Shown: positions 23,758 through 32,893 of the stretch, piece by piece
How the letters are laid out: every line of letters begins with the position of its first letter
Numbering within the stretch: the stretch's first letter is position 1
From: Amycolatopsis acidiphila
Lineage (GTDB): Bacteria; Actinomycetota; Actinomycetes; Mycobacteriales; Pseudonocardiaceae
Direction: 5' to 3'
DNA length: 64,000 nucleotides
NCBI RefSeq assembly: GCF_021391495.1
Contig: NZ_CP090063.1
Location: 868,001 to 932,000 of the forward strand
Made by a program: the position numbers and the translations under genes
The notes under the pieces: generated by a model
The model's database searches: none
What the model was told of the DNA's origin: nothing
What the model saw: only the letters and a program-made list of their open reading frames with translations

Positions 23758-24996
23758 GTTGACGCAGGTGACGCCGTTGATGCTGGACTGCGAGTACGCC
23801 GCGGGCGCGACCCCGCCCGCCGCCGCGCCACCGCCACCGGTGTGTCCGGCCAGCCCGGCGATGAACTGCTGCACCGCCTTCGGATCCACCTCGACGATGC
23901 TCTGCCCGTCGGGGCTGCGGCCGTTGATGGTGATCACCGGGATCGTCTCGAAGCCCACGTCCCCGGAGGCCAGGCCCTTCGCCTTGTCCGCGAACTGCAG
24001 CAGGTCGAAGTCGGGGTCGAGCACCAGCGACCGGTGCAGCGCGTCGGTCAGGCCGCTCAGCTTCCCCGGGTTCGTCAGCACGCCTGCCGAGAGCACCTTG
24101 TGCAGCGCCGAGCCGAGGAACACCTGCTGCCGCACGATCCGGTCGAGGTCGCCCCGCGGCAGGTTCTTGCGCTGCCGCACGAACGACAGCGCCTCGCCGC
24201 CGGTGACCGTGTGCAGGCCCGCGGAGAAGTCCGCGCCGGAGTCCTTGTCCTCGGTCGCGTGGCTGAGGCACACCTGGACCCCGCCGAGCGCCTCGGTGAT
24301 GAGGTAGAAGCCGAGCAGGTTCACCTCGGCGTAGTGGTCGATGCGCACCTGCGTGAAGTCCTGGATGGTCTGGACCAGCGCCTTGCGTCCCGCCTGGTCG
24401 GAGTCCCGCTCGACCTCGGCCGAGTCGCGCTTGCCCTGGGCGCGCAGCTGCGCCGCGGCCGCCGCCTTGGCCGTGCCGAACACGGAGTTGATCTTCGCCT
24501 GGCCGCCGCGCGGCACGTCGAGGTAGGTGTCGCGGGGGATCGAGATCGCCGTCGGCTTCCCGCCGTTCTTCGGCACCCGCAGGATGATCAGCGTGTCGGT
24601 GTTGATCGTGCCGCTCTGCTCGGTGCGCAGGGTCTTGAGCATCGACAGCGGCAGCGGGTTGCCCTGCATGTCCGTCCGCGCGTCGACGCCGACGAGCAGG
24701 ATGTCCTCCACGCCGTCGTCCGCGGGTGGTGCCTTGACGTCAGGCGTGTCGGGCTCGCCGAGGATGTCGGAGGTGTGCAGGTCGCCCTGCACCTGGTGGT
24801 ACGTCAGGTAGGCGTAGCCGGTCGCCACGAGCGCGACCACCGACAGCAGCACGAGCACGGTTTTGGCCATCCCGCGCGGGATCGACCGCTTCCGCCGCGG
24901 CGCCGCCTCGGGCGGCTCCTCGGGCTCTGCCGTCCGGGGATACGGCGTCGGCTTCGGCCTCGTCTCCTCGGCGGTGCCGTCCTCGTCCTCGTCCAA
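23755..24996 (-). CDS. LytR-CpsA-Psr (LCP) family cell-wall ligase, copy 1
   Basis: 413 aa. An acidic cytoplasmic N-terminus (1-35) is followed by basic residues, one membrane segment (about 44-64) and the extracellular LCP domain: DILLVGVDARTDMQG, NTDTLIILRVP, AISIPRDTYLDVP, KINSVFG, and VRQRKNLPRGDLDRIVRQQ with Arg/Asp residues that hold the polyprenyl pyrophosphate. LCP enzymes transfer glycans from lipid carriers to peptidoglycan (arabinogalactan in mycobacteria). It ends GVTCVN, like its neighbour. The start appears to be TTG 24996, with GGGGGAG about 9 nt upstream. The counterpart is Rv3267. Confidence 0.93.
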   Translation of the reverse strand: MDEDEDGTAEETRPKPTPYPRTAEPEEPPEAAPRRKRSIPRGMAKTVLVLLSVVALVATGYAYLTYHQVQGDLHTSDILGEPDTPDVKAPPADDGVEDILLVGVDARTDMQGNPLPLSMLKTLRTEQSGTINTDTLIILRVPKNGGKPTAISIPRDTYLDVPRGGQAKINSVFGTAKAAAAAQLRAQGKRDSAEVERDSDQAGRKALVQTIQDFTQVRIDHYAEVNLLGFYLITEALGGVQVCLSHATEDKDSGADFSAGLHTVTGGEALSFVRQRKNLPRGDLDRIVRQQVFLGSALHKVLSAGVLTNPGKLSGLTDALHRSLVLDPDFDLLQFADKAKGLASGDVGFETIPVITINGRSPDGQSIVEVDPKAVQQFIAGLAGHTGGGGAAAGGVAPAAYSQSSINGVTCVN

Positions 24997-25050
24997 CCCC
25001 GTGTCTCCCCCTGGTCGCCCCTGCTCCGGTCTCAGGTTAAGGCACCTGCA

Positions 25051-26352
25051 TCAGTTGACGCAGGGGACTTCACCACCCGTGATGGGGGGCGTGACGCTGG
25101 AGGTGGGTGAAAGGGGCACGCTGGTCGAAGGCGTGCTCGGCCGTTTGGCGGAACTCCGCGGGGGAGCGGACGGCGACGTGGGCGTGGTCGTCGTCGTGAC
25201 CGACGTCCTGGCGCCCGGGTCGGCGGTGAGCCCGTCGACGAACTGGTGCACCTGGCCGGGGTCCACCCGCAGCACGTCCGCCCCGCCGATGACCGCCGGG
25301 CCGACCACGGGAATGGTCCGGAACTGGATGTTGCCGCTGTTGAGCCCGCGCATCTGGGCGGCGAACTCCGCCAGGTCCCAGTTGTCCGAGAGCACCACCG
25401 ACTTCTTCACGGCCGTGAGCACGTCGGAGAGCTTCGAGGGGTTCGCCAGCACGTCCCGCGAGAGCACCTTGCGGGCCAGCCCGGACAGGAACGCCTGCTG
25501 CCGCGCGATCCGGTCGAGGTCACCGTTGGGCAGGTCGTAGCGCTGGCGCACGAACGCGAGCGCCTGCACGCCCTCGACCGTCTGCGGCCCGCCGTGCAGG
25601 TCGACGCCGGACTTGAGCTCGTGCACGGGGGCGTTGAGGCACACGTCGACCCCGCCGAGCGCCTTGGTGACCTCGTAGAAGCTGGACAGGTTCACCTCGG
25701 CGTACCGGTCGATCATGCCGGGCTTGCCCATGAAGTTCTCGAGCGTCGCGACGAGGTTCTTGCGGCCGGCGATCTTCGCCTGCCGGTCGGCCTCCGCGAC
25801 GTCCGTGCCGTGCTGTTGCAGCTGGTGGAACTTGTCGTTGTAGGCGTAGACGAAGGCGCCGTTGAGCTTGTGCTTGCCGTACCCGCCGGCGAGCTCCACC
25901 CACGAGTCGCGCGGGAAGGAGATGGCGACCGCGCGCCTGCCGTCCTGCGGGATGTGCACGAGGATCATCGTGTCGGTCTGCTTCTCGCCGTCGGCGTCCC
26001 CGGCGTGCAGCATGTCGAGCACCTCGCGCGGCAGGGGGCTGCCCTGGGCGTCGGTGCGGCTGTCCATGCCGACCAGCAGGATGTCGACCGCGCCGTCGAG
26101 TGGGACCGCGTGCAGCTGGTTGTCCTCGAACACCTGGCTGGTGGTCAGCCCGCTGTTCGGGTCGCCGATGAACTGCCAGCCGTACCAGGTCAGCACCAGC
26201 ACGGCGACCGAGACGAGGCTGACGACGGCCTTCCCGCCGCGCAGTGCGAACACGGCGAACCACGGCCGGTGACGCCGCTGCCAAGGGATCGGCGGCGGGG
26301 GCCAGCCGATGTCCTCCGCGGCGTCCTGGCGGGTGGCAACCCCGTCGGCCAC
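25051..26352 (-). CDS. LytR-CpsA-Psr (LCP) family cell-wall ligase, copy 2
   Basis: 433 aa. Cytoplasmic N-terminus, one membrane segment (about 39-58), LCP domain (DILLVGMDSRTDAQG, QTDTMILVHIP, AISFPRDSWVEL, KLNGAFVYAY, VRQRYDLPNGDLDRIARQQ), then a Thr/Ser/Pro-rich tail and the final GEVPCVN. Same role as copy 1. GTG 26352 is chosen because GGGAGGAG lies about 7 nt before it; the ATG seven codons upstream has no ribosome site. It is divergent from rmlB across a 125-bp promoter gap with a minus-strand TAATCT at 26391-26396. Confidence 0.93.
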   Translation of the reverse strand: MADGVATRQDAAEDIGWPPPPIPWQRRHRPWFAVFALRGGKAVVSLVSVAVLVLTWYGWQFIGDPNSGLTTSQVFEDNQLHAVPLDGAVDILLVGMDSRTDAQGSPLPREVLDMLHAGDADGEKQTDTMILVHIPQDGRRAVAISFPRDSWVELAGGYGKHKLNGAFVYAYNDKFHQLQQHGTDVAEADRQAKIAGRKNLVATLENFMGKPGMIDRYAEVNLSSFYEVTKALGGVDVCLNAPVHELKSGVDLHGGPQTVEGVQALAFVRQRYDLPNGDLDRIARQQAFLSGLARKVLSRDVLANPSKLSDVLTAVKKSVVLSDNWDLAEFAAQMRGLNSGNIQFRTIPVVGPAVIGGADVLRVDPGQVHQFVDGLTADPGARTSVTTTTTPTSPSAPPRSSAKRPSTPSTSVPLSPTSSVTPPITGGEVPCVN

Positions 26353-26430
26353 GCTAGCTCCTCCCGCCCCCATCTTTTGTGAATGCTTTCAGATTACTGT
26401 TCCCTCTACTGAGACGTGTGCGGGCTGGGC

Positions 26431-26436
26431 TACGTT
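26431..26436 (+). promoter_or_regulatory. Possible -10 element TACGTT upstream of rmlB
   Basis: TACGTT lies about 42 nt before ATG 26478, far enough for a leadered mRNA. A near-palindrome GGTTGCGCAAACC follows it and could be an operator. This is pattern-based only. Confidence 0.3.
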
Positions 26437-26477
26437 GCCCGGGTTGCGCAAACCGACGTGCGGAAGGCGGGGTGACC

Positions 26478-27470
26478 ATGCGGGTGCTGGTGACCGGGGG
26501 AGCGGGTTTCATCGGGTCGCACTACGTGCGGCAGGCGGTGTCGGGTGCCTACCCGGCGCTGGCCGACGCCGAGGTGGTGGTGCTCGACAAGCTGACCTAC
26601 GCCGGCAACCCGGTCAACCTGGCACCGGTCGCGGACGACCCGCGTTTTCGTTTCGTGCAGGGGGATATCTGCGACGGCGCGCTGGTCTCCGAGCTGATGA
26701 CCGGGGTCGACCTGGTGGTGCACTTCGCCGCCGAGTCGCATGTGGACCGGTCCATCCTCGGCTCGGCCGACTTCGTGCTGACCAACGTGCTCGGCACGCA
26801 GACGCTGCTGCAGGCGGCGCTGGGCGCGGGGGTGGGCAAGTTCGTGCATGTCTCCACCGACGAGGTGTACGGGTCGATCGCCGAGGGCTCGTGGTCGGAG
26901 GACCGCGTGCTGGAGCCGAATTCCCCCTACTCGGCCTCGAAGGCGTCCTCGGACCTGCTGGCTCGCGCCTTCCACCGCACCCACGGGCTCCCGGTGTGCG
27001 TGACACGGTGCTCGAACAACTACGGGCCGTACCAGTTCCCGGAGAAGGTCATTCCCTTGTTCGTGACGAATCTGCTCGATGGGGCAAAGGTGCCGCTGTA
27101 CGGGGACGGGCTGAACGTTCGTGACTGGCTGCACGTGGACGATCACTGCCGCGGTATCCAGCTGGTGGCCGACGGCGGCCGCGCGGGCGAGATCTACAAC
27201 ATCGGCGGCGGGACCGAGCTGACCAACCGGGAGCTGACCGAGCGGCTGCTGGCGGCGCTGGGTGCCGGCTGGGACCGGGTCGAGCAGGTGCCCGACCGGC
27301 TGGGCCACGACCGGCGGTACTCGGTGGACATCACCAAGATCAGTACCGAGCTGGGTTACCGGGCCGAGGTTCCCTTCGACGAGGGCTTGGCCGACACTGT
27401 GCGGTGGTACCGCGAGAACCGCTCGTGGTGGGAGCCGCTCAAGGAGCGCGCCGCGCTGGTGGGGAAGTGA
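26478..27470 (+). CDS. rmlB: dTDP-glucose 4,6-dehydratase
   Basis: 330 aa extended SDR, second step of dTDP-L-rhamnose synthesis. Rossmann motif VTGGAGFIGSHYVRQ at residues 5-19. Catalytic region VSTDEVYGS and the Tyr-x3-Lys of SPYSASKASSD. Substrate part SNNYGPYQFPEKVIP and GDGLNVRDWLHVDDHC. ATG 26478 is the family start; the frame is open upstream in the promoter region. rmlD follows 7 nt downstream. Neither rmlA nor rmlC is in the window. Confidence 0.95.
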   Translation: MRVLVTGGAGFIGSHYVRQAVSGAYPALADAEVVVLDKLTYAGNPVNLAPVADDPRFRFVQGDICDGALVSELMTGVDLVVHFAAESHVDRSILGSADFVLTNVLGTQTLLQAALGAGVGKFVHVSTDEVYGSIAEGSWSEDRVLEPNSPYSASKASSDLLARAFHRTHGLPVCVTRCSNNYGPYQFPEKVIPLFVTNLLDGAKVPLYGDGLNVRDWLHVDDHCRGIQLVADGGRAGEIYNIGGGTELTNRELTERLLAALGAGWDRVEQVPDRLGHDRRYSVDITKISTELGYRAEVPFDEGLADTVRWYRENRSWWEPLKERAALVGK

Positions 27471-27477
27471 GGTGCCG

Positions 27478-28368
27478 ATGCTGAGTCTGCTGGTGCCCGG
27501 CGGGACGGGCCAGCTCGGCCGCGATCTCGCCGCGCTGTCCTCGCCGGAGATCGACGTCGTCGCGCCCGGGTCCGCGGAGCTGGACGTGACGAGCGCGGGC
27601 GCCGTGGTCGCCGCGGTCAGCGCGCTGGCGGAGCGGGCCCGCGAGGCCGGCGCCACGCCGCTGGTGATCAACGCGGCCGCCTACACCGCGGTCGACGCGG
27701 CGGAGACCGACGAGCGGCGCGCGTTCGCGGTCAACGTGGACGGCCCGCGGGTGCTCGCGGCGGTGTGCTCCTCGCGCCGGGTGCCGCTGGTGCACGTGTC
27801 GACGGACTACGTGTTCGCCGGGAACGCGGACCGGCCGTACGAGCCGGAGGACGACCTCGAGCCGCACAGCGCGTACGGCCGGACGAAGGCAGCCGGTGAG
27901 GACGCGGTGCTCGGTTCCGGTGCCCAGGCCTGGGTCGTGCGCACGTCCTGGGTCTACGGCGCGAGCGGGTCGAACTTCGTGAAGACCATGGTGCGCCTCG
28001 AAGGCGAGCGCGAGACACTGTCCGTGGTGGACGACCAACACGGGGCGCCGACCTGGTCGGCCGACCTCGCCTCGGGGCTGCTGGAGCTCGGCCGGTCCAT
28101 TGTGGAAGGACACGGTCCGTCCCGGCGCATCCTGCACTGCACGGGCGGCGGCGAGACGACCTGGTTCGGCTTCACCCGCGCGATCTTCGAGGAGCTGGGT
28201 GCGGACCCGGAGCGGGTGAAGCCCTGCACGACGGAGGAGTTCCCCCGGCCGGCGCCGCGGCCGGCGTACTCGGTGCTGTCGAACAAGTCGTGGGTGGACG
28301 CCGGGCTGACCCCGTTGCGCCCGTGGCGCGATGGCCTCGCGGCCTACTTCGCGGCGGCGCGGCGGTAG
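27478..28368 (+). CDS. rmlD: dTDP-4-dehydrorhamnose reductase
   Basis: 296 aa NADPH-dependent reductase producing dTDP-L-rhamnose, the donor for WbbL. Motifs: LVPGGTGQLGRDLAALS, NAAAYTAVDAAETDE, VHVSTDYVFAG, the YGRTK catalytic pair, and VVRTSWVYGASGSNFVKTM. ATG 27478 is used; GTG 27472 is two codons earlier. It forms an operon with rmlB. Its last 25 nt overlap a convergent glycosyltransferase. The rmlD-wbbL-manC theme matches Rv3266c-Rv3264c. Confidence 0.95.
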   Translation: MLSLLVPGGTGQLGRDLAALSSPEIDVVAPGSAELDVTSAGAVVAAVSALAERAREAGATPLVINAAAYTAVDAAETDERRAFAVNVDGPRVLAAVCSSRRVPLVHVSTDYVFAGNADRPYEPEDDLEPHSAYGRTKAAGEDAVLGSGAQAWVVRTSWVYGASGSNFVKTMVRLEGERETLSVVDDQHGAPTWSADLASGLLELGRSIVEGHGPSRRILHCTGGGETTWFGFTRAIFEELGADPERVKPCTTEEFPRPAPRPAYSVLSNKSWVDAGLTPLRPWRDGLAAYFAAARR

Positions 28369-29429
28369 GCGGCGACGGTGGCGTCGGCGCAGCGGCGCCA
28401 GGTGAACCCCGCCGCGTGCGCCCGGCGTTCCATCGACATCGAGGCGGCGCGCGGTTCGGACACGGCCTCCCGCATCGCGTCGGCGAGCGCCTCGACGTCG
28501 CCGTACGGCACGAGGTGCGCGTAGCCGCCGGAGATCTCGCGCAGCGCCGGGATGTCCGTGCACACGACAGGTGCGTCGCACGCCAGCGCTTCGAGCACCG
28601 GCAGCCCGAAGCCCTCGTCGCGGGAGGGCAGGACCAGCGCCGACGCGCCCGCGACCACGTTGCGCAGGTCTACTTCGGACAGATAGCCGATGTGCCGGGC
28701 CCGGCCGGACACCGTGACCGGCCCGGGGCCCACCAGCACCAGCGGTGGCAGCTCGGGATCCGCTGCGTGGGCCTTCAGCAACCAGTCGAGGCCCTTGCGC
28801 GGCCCCGAAGCGCCGACGAACAGCAGGTACTCCGAAGGCAGCCGGAGCCGGTCCCGCATCTCCTTGTTCGGCGGCCGCCCGGTGAACCACGCGGCGTCCA
28901 CGCCGAGCGGGGTCACCTCGATCTTCTCGCGCGGCGCGTCCAGCCGCTCCGCCACCCTGTCCGCAACGGCGGCCGTCGGGGTGCAGATGACCCGCGCCTG
29001 GGCCGCACCCTGCCGCACGAGCTGCGGCAGCTCGCGGTCGCTGGGCGCCAGCTCCTCGGGCGCGTCGAGGAACGCGAGATCGTGGATGGTCAGCACGCCG
29101 GCGGCGCGCAGCGACCGGGGCAGCACGAAGTTCGTGCCGTGCACGACGTCCGTCAGCCCGGCGAACAGCTCGATCGGCGGGAACGGCGAACGCAGCCAGG
29201 CCTTGCGCAGCAGCCGTGCCGCGACGGGCATGCCGGTGGCGCGGGCGCCGTGCGGCAGCACGTGCCGCAGCCGCCGCCAGCCGCGCAGCGTGAACGCGAC
29301 CGCCAGAGTGTCCACATCGGACCGCGAGGCCAGCTCCTCGGCCAGCGAGGCGGTGTACCGGCCGATGCCCGTCCGGTTGCCCAGCAGGGGCGTCCCATCG
29401 AGCAGGACTCTGAGCGGTCTGTCAGCCAC
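28344..29429 (-). CDS. GT4-family glycosyltransferase
   Basis: 361 aa GT-B enzyme. N-terminal LLDGTPLLGNRTGIGRYTASLAEEL, then TIHDLAFLDAPEE, PLGVDAAWFTG, the donor-site start LLFVGASGPRKGLDWLL, and the retaining-enzyme motif SRDEGFGLPVLEALACDAPVVCTDIP (E-x7-E). Probably a sugar transferase acting on a lipid-linked or wall polysaccharide. The donor is unknown; a rhamnosyl or mannosyl donor would fit the neighbours. The start overlaps the upstream bifunctional glycosyltransferase by 8 nt, so it is translationally coupled. Confidence 0.9.
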   Translation of the reverse strand: MADRPLRVLLDGTPLLGNRTGIGRYTASLAEELASRSDVDTLAVAFTLRGWRRLRHVLPHGARATGMPVAARLLRKAWLRSPFPPIELFAGLTDVVHGTNFVLPRSLRAAGVLTIHDLAFLDAPEELAPSDRELPQLVRQGAAQARVICTPTAAVADRVAERLDAPREKIEVTPLGVDAAWFTGRPPNKEMRDRLRLPSEYLLFVGASGPRKGLDWLLKAHAADPELPPLVLVGPGPVTVSGRARHIGYLSEVDLRNVVAGASALVLPSRDEGFGLPVLEALACDAPVVCTDIPALREISGGYAHLVPYGDVEALADAMREAVSEPRAASMSMERRAHAAGFTWRRCADATVAAYRRAAAK

Positions 29430-31932
29430 GGCCCCGGGCTACCTTCTTCACCCGGCCCGCGGCACGGCGGACGAGCTCCTTCGGGCCGCCGTCGGCGAGG
29501 TACTCCCGCACCAGCGCGAGATCCCGGCGGACGAGTTCCTTGCCCCGCACCGGATCCGAGACCACCAGGTCCGTCGCGCCGGGCAGCCGGTCGGCGGCCG
29601 GGCGCGGGTTCCGGCAGTACTCGACGAGCGGCGCGAGCGCCTCCGGCCACGCGTACCGCTGCGCGACCTTCGCGATGCGCTCCTTGCAGGCGGCGGCGAA
29701 CTCGGTGTCGTACATCGCGCGTTCGAGCGCGTCCGCCAGGGCTTCCTCGTCCTCCGCGGGCACGACGACGCCCAGCCGCTCCTCGCGCACCAGGTCGGCG
29801 AACGCGTCGCCGTCGGTGGTGACGATCGGCAGCCCGGCCCACAGGTAGTCCAGCACCCTGGTGCGGAACGCGAAGGTGGTCTCGACGTGCTCGAAGTGCG
29901 TGGTGACCCCGCAGTCCGCGTCGAGCAGCCAGTTCTGCCGCTCGCTGTAGGGCACCCAGTGCTCGTTGAAGAACACGTGCTTGCCGGTCAGGCCGAGCCG
30001 GTCGGCCAGCCGCATCGTCCGGGCGCCGATGTCCATCTCGGCGACCTCGGGGTTGGGATGCTTCATCCCCAGGAACACCAGCCGCACGTCCGGCTGCCGC
30101 CCGCGCAGCCGGTCGATCGCGCCGACCAGGGTCAGCGGGTCGAACCAGCTGTACACCCCGCCCGCCCACAGCACGACGTGGTCGGTCTCGTCGACGCCGT
30201 CCAGCTGGGCACGCAGGCCGGGCCCGGTGCGCACCGGCGGCTCGGCCGAGAGCCCGAACGGGACGACGGCGAGCAGGGACTGCGTGGTCGGGTCGGCGTC
30301 GTACAGCCGAGGGGTCAGCCGGCCGAGCGCGGCGAGGTGGCCGAGCCAGAAGTGCCGCTGCCGCTGCGAGGCGCACAGGAAGAAGTCACCGCGCTCCAGT
30401 TGCGCGTCGAGCACCTTCGTGACGCCGATCAGGTCCGCCGCGCGCTTGTCGTCCGGCGCGCTCTTGCTCTGTTCGAGCAGCTCCAGGTGCATCGGGTCGT
30501 AGAGGTCGCAGACCACCAGCTTCCTCGAGTGCTCGGCCTTGAGCGCGGGCGCCATCTCGAGCACGTGGCCCTGCAGGATGACGATGTCGGCCCACTCGAT
30601 CGGCTCGGTGAGGTCGCGCTTGCGGGCCGCGCTGACCGGGAACGGCGCGGGCGGCGGCGCGGCCAGCGGGTTGACCGTGACCAGCCGGACGTCGTGCTCG
30701 GGGGCGAGGATGGTGGCGATGTTCCAGGCGCGGATCGCGGGGCCCGCCATCCGGTCGGTGATCGCGTCGCCGGTGATCACCAGTACCTTGCGCCGCTGTC
30801 CGAAGACGCTCTCGATGCCGAACGCCTCGACCAGTACCTCGTGCGCGGCGAGGTAGCGCGGCAACGGGTACGCCGGCTCCAGTGCCTTGCGCAGCAAGGG
30901 GATCAGGTCGGCGTCGGTGCGCACCCGGGCGGCCTGCTCGATCTTGCGGGACTCGGCGAGCGAGGGCAGCAGCTCGACGAACTGGTCGACCGCCAGCACG
31001 CCCGCGAGCGTGGTCCGGGGGATCTCGACCGGGCCGGTCTCGACCGGGCCGACCCCGTGCGCCAGGTCGAGCTGGGTCGCGTCCAGCTCGCCGCGCGCGG
31101 TGGCGCGGCGGATCGCCAGCGCGAGCGCCGCGGGCAGCACCTTCGCCAGCGTCTCGTCGGAGACGTTCTTGTACAGCGCGGCGAGCGCGTTGCGCTCCAG
31201 CAGGAAGGTCTCCCGGCCGGTCTCGGGAGCGTCCACTTCGGACATCGTGGCGTGGTGGCGGTGGTAGGCGATCGACTCGGGCACGTAGCGCACGCGCCAG
31301 CCGCGCAGGTTGAGCCGCCAGCCCAGGTCGACGTCCTCGTAGAACATGAAGAACCGCTCGTCGAACCCGTCCAGCTCGGCGAACACCCCGGCCCGCACGA
31401 ACATCGCCGAGCCGGTCGCGAACAGCACGTCCTTGGCGTTCTCGTGCTCCGCCGCGGGCAGCCCGGCCAGCGGGCCGCCCGCGTGCCGCTTGTAGCCCAT
31501 GCCGAACCAGGTCAGGCCCGCGTCCACGAAGTCGACGCCCGTGCCGTCCCAGTCCAGGACCTTGCTGGCGACGGCGGCGACGGTCGGGTCGGCGGTCAGC
31601 GCGCCGACGGCCGCCCGTGCCCAGCTCGCGTCCGGGCGGGCGTCGTTGTTCAGGAACGCCAGCACGCTGCCGCGCGCGTGCCGGGCGCCGAGGTTGCAGC
31701 CGCCCGCGAAACCGAGGTTCTCGGCCGATTCGACGAGCTTCACGTCCGGCGCCGCGGCCTTGATCCGGGCGACGTCGTCCCCGCCGGAGGCGTTGTCGAC
31801 GCAGATGACCTCGAGCCGCGGGTAGTCCAGGTCGCCGGCCAGCGCACGCAGGCAGGTGATCGTGTCCGCCGCGCCGCGGTAGTTCACGACGATCACCGAG
31901 ACCAGCGGTAAGGGCGTTTCCCCCTGCGTCAA
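29422..31932 (-). CDS. Bifunctional glycosyltransferase: GT2 domain fused to GT4-like domain
   Basis: 836 aa. Residues about 8-290 are a GT2 rhamnosyltransferase-like domain (VSVIVVNYRGAADTITCLRAL, ENLGFAGGCNLGARHARGSVLAFLNNDARPD, FMFYEDVDLGWRLNLRGWRVRYVP). Residues about 290-385 are helical linker. Residues about 385-770 are a GT-B domain (KVLVITGDAITDRMAGPAIRAWNIA, VVLWAGGVYSWFDPLTLVGAIDRL, FRTRVLDYLWAGLPIVTTDGDAFADLV). The C-terminal 60 residues are basic. A single protein could add two successive sugars. It lies 15 nt downstream of a further GT2 gene and upstream of the GT4 gene, forming a leftward operon. Confidence 0.9.
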   Translation of the reverse strand: MTQGETPLPLVSVIVVNYRGAADTITCLRALAGDLDYPRLEVICVDNASGGDDVARIKAAAPDVKLVESAENLGFAGGCNLGARHARGSVLAFLNNDARPDASWARAAVGALTADPTVAAVASKVLDWDGTGVDFVDAGLTWFGMGYKRHAGGPLAGLPAAEHENAKDVLFATGSAMFVRAGVFAELDGFDERFFMFYEDVDLGWRLNLRGWRVRYVPESIAYHRHHATMSEVDAPETGRETFLLERNALAALYKNVSDETLAKVLPAALALAIRRATARGELDATQLDLAHGVGPVETGPVEIPRTTLAGVLAVDQFVELLPSLAESRKIEQAARVRTDADLIPLLRKALEPAYPLPRYLAAHEVLVEAFGIESVFGQRRKVLVITGDAITDRMAGPAIRAWNIATILAPEHDVRLVTVNPLAAPPPAPFPVSAARKRDLTEPIEWADIVILQGHVLEMAPALKAEHSRKLVVCDLYDPMHLELLEQSKSAPDDKRAADLIGVTKVLDAQLERGDFFLCASQRQRHFWLGHLAALGRLTPRLYDADPTTQSLLAVVPFGLSAEPPVRTGPGLRAQLDGVDETDHVVLWAGGVYSWFDPLTLVGAIDRLRGRQPDVRLVFLGMKHPNPEVAEMDIGARTMRLADRLGLTGKHVFFNEHWVPYSERQNWLLDADCGVTTHFEHVETTFAFRTRVLDYLWAGLPIVTTDGDAFADLVREERLGVVVPAEDEEALADALERAMYDTEFAAACKERIAKVAQRYAWPEALAPLVEYCRNPRPAADRLPGATDLVVSDPVRGKELVRRDLALVREYLADGGPKELVRRAAGRVKKVARGRG

Positions 31933-31947
31933 CGCGTGACCTCCTGC

Positions 31948-32874
31948 TCAGCGGATGGGCCGAAGCTTACTGGGTGTCCAGTTCCGCCAGATCTGCCCTC
32001 GTCCCACGGTCGAGCGCCGGGTGATGGCCCGGCGTGCGCGCAGCGTGGCGGGCAGCCGGAGGACGACCTCGGCCAGTACCCGGCAGCGCAGCGCCGGGGA
32101 GAAGTTGGCGGCGTCGGGCACCTGCCCGCGCAGCGGCAACACGGCGGTTATCGCGGCGAACCGCGCCAGTTCGCGGACGGCGACCGCGGCGGGCGCGCAG
32201 CGCAGGAGGGTCAGCAGGCGGTTGCGCTCGTTCCAGAGGTGGAACCGCCGCGAGCCCGGTCGCGTGCTCACGCCGTGACGGTGAGTCACCCGCGCCTCGG
32301 GGACGGCCACGATGTAGTGTCCCGCGAGCCGGAGCCGCCACGCGGTGTCGGTGTCCTCGTAGTAACAGAAGAAGCTCGCGGGGACGCCGCCGATCGCACG
32401 GAGGACCTCGGTGCGCAGGAGCGCCGCGCCGCCGCAGAAGCCGAACACCGGCGTGTCGAGCGCGTCCGCGCCGTAGCCGTCTGCGGTGAGCCGGACGCCC
32501 AGCGACTGCGGCGACCCGTCGGGCCGGTCGAGCCGCGCGCTCGCGGCCGCCGCGCTGCCGAGCGCGTCCTCCAGGGTGCCCAGCCAGGCCGGGTCCGGCG
32601 CCGCGTCGTCGTTGAGCCAGGCCATCAGCGGGGTGTCCACAAGCGACAGCGCCGCCGCCATCGCGCCGGCGTAGCCGCGGTTGCGGGAAAGGCGCACGAC
32701 CTGCGGCTTCGCCGGATGCGCCGCGAGCAGGCCTGCCGTGCCGTCGTCGGACGCGTTGTCCACCACGAGCGTCCGATGTGGACGATCCTGGGCGGCGAGG
32801 GCGTCGAGACAGGCGGTGATGTGCTCGGCCCCGCGCCAGGTGACGACCACCACCGTCGAGCTGACCTCGGTCAC
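31948..32874 (-). CDS. GT2-family glycosyltransferase
   Basis: 308 aa, related to WbbL-type rhamnosyltransferases: STVVVVTWRGAEHITACLDAL, VVDNASDDGTAGLL, NRGYAGAMAAALS, MAWLNDDAAPDPAWL and SFFCYYEDTDTAWRLRLAG. No membrane anchor. GTG 32874 is preferred because TATTGT lies exactly 7 nt upstream on the minus strand and homology begins there; the frame is open 25 codons earlier across the opposite gene. First gene of the leftward glycosyltransferase operon. Confidence 0.9.
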   Translation of the reverse strand: MTEVSSTVVVVTWRGAEHITACLDALAAQDRPHRTLVVDNASDDGTAGLLAAHPAKPQVVRLSRNRGYAGAMAAALSLVDTPLMAWLNDDAAPDPAWLGTLEDALGSAAAASARLDRPDGSPQSLGVRLTADGYGADALDTPVFGFCGGAALLRTEVLRAIGGVPASFFCYYEDTDTAWRLRLAGHYIVAVPEARVTHRHGVSTRPGSRRFHLWNERNRLLTLLRCAPAAVAVRELARFAAITAVLPLRGQVPDAANFSPALRCRVLAEVVLRLPATLRARRAITRRSTVGRGQIWRNWTPSKLRPIR

Positions 32875-32893
32875 GGCGAGCACAATACGGCTC
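32875..32893. promoter_or_regulatory. Compact bidirectional leaderless promoter between two glycosyltransferase genes
   Basis: Only 19 bp separate the two divergent GTG starts. On the plus strand CACAAT (32881-32886) is 7 nt from GTG 32894. On the minus strand TATTGT (32887-32882) is 7 nt from GTG 32874. The two -10-like hexamers overlap by five bases, so both genes appear to start transcription at or near their GTG codons. Confidence 0.5.

Noticed and set aside
28690..31911. A 1073-codon open frame on the plus strand, antisense to the bifunctional glycosyltransferase
   Set aside because: Arg/Gly/Val-rich composition with no domain. It is the usual open antisense frame of a high-GC gene; the minus-strand protein has clear GT2 and GT4 motifs.
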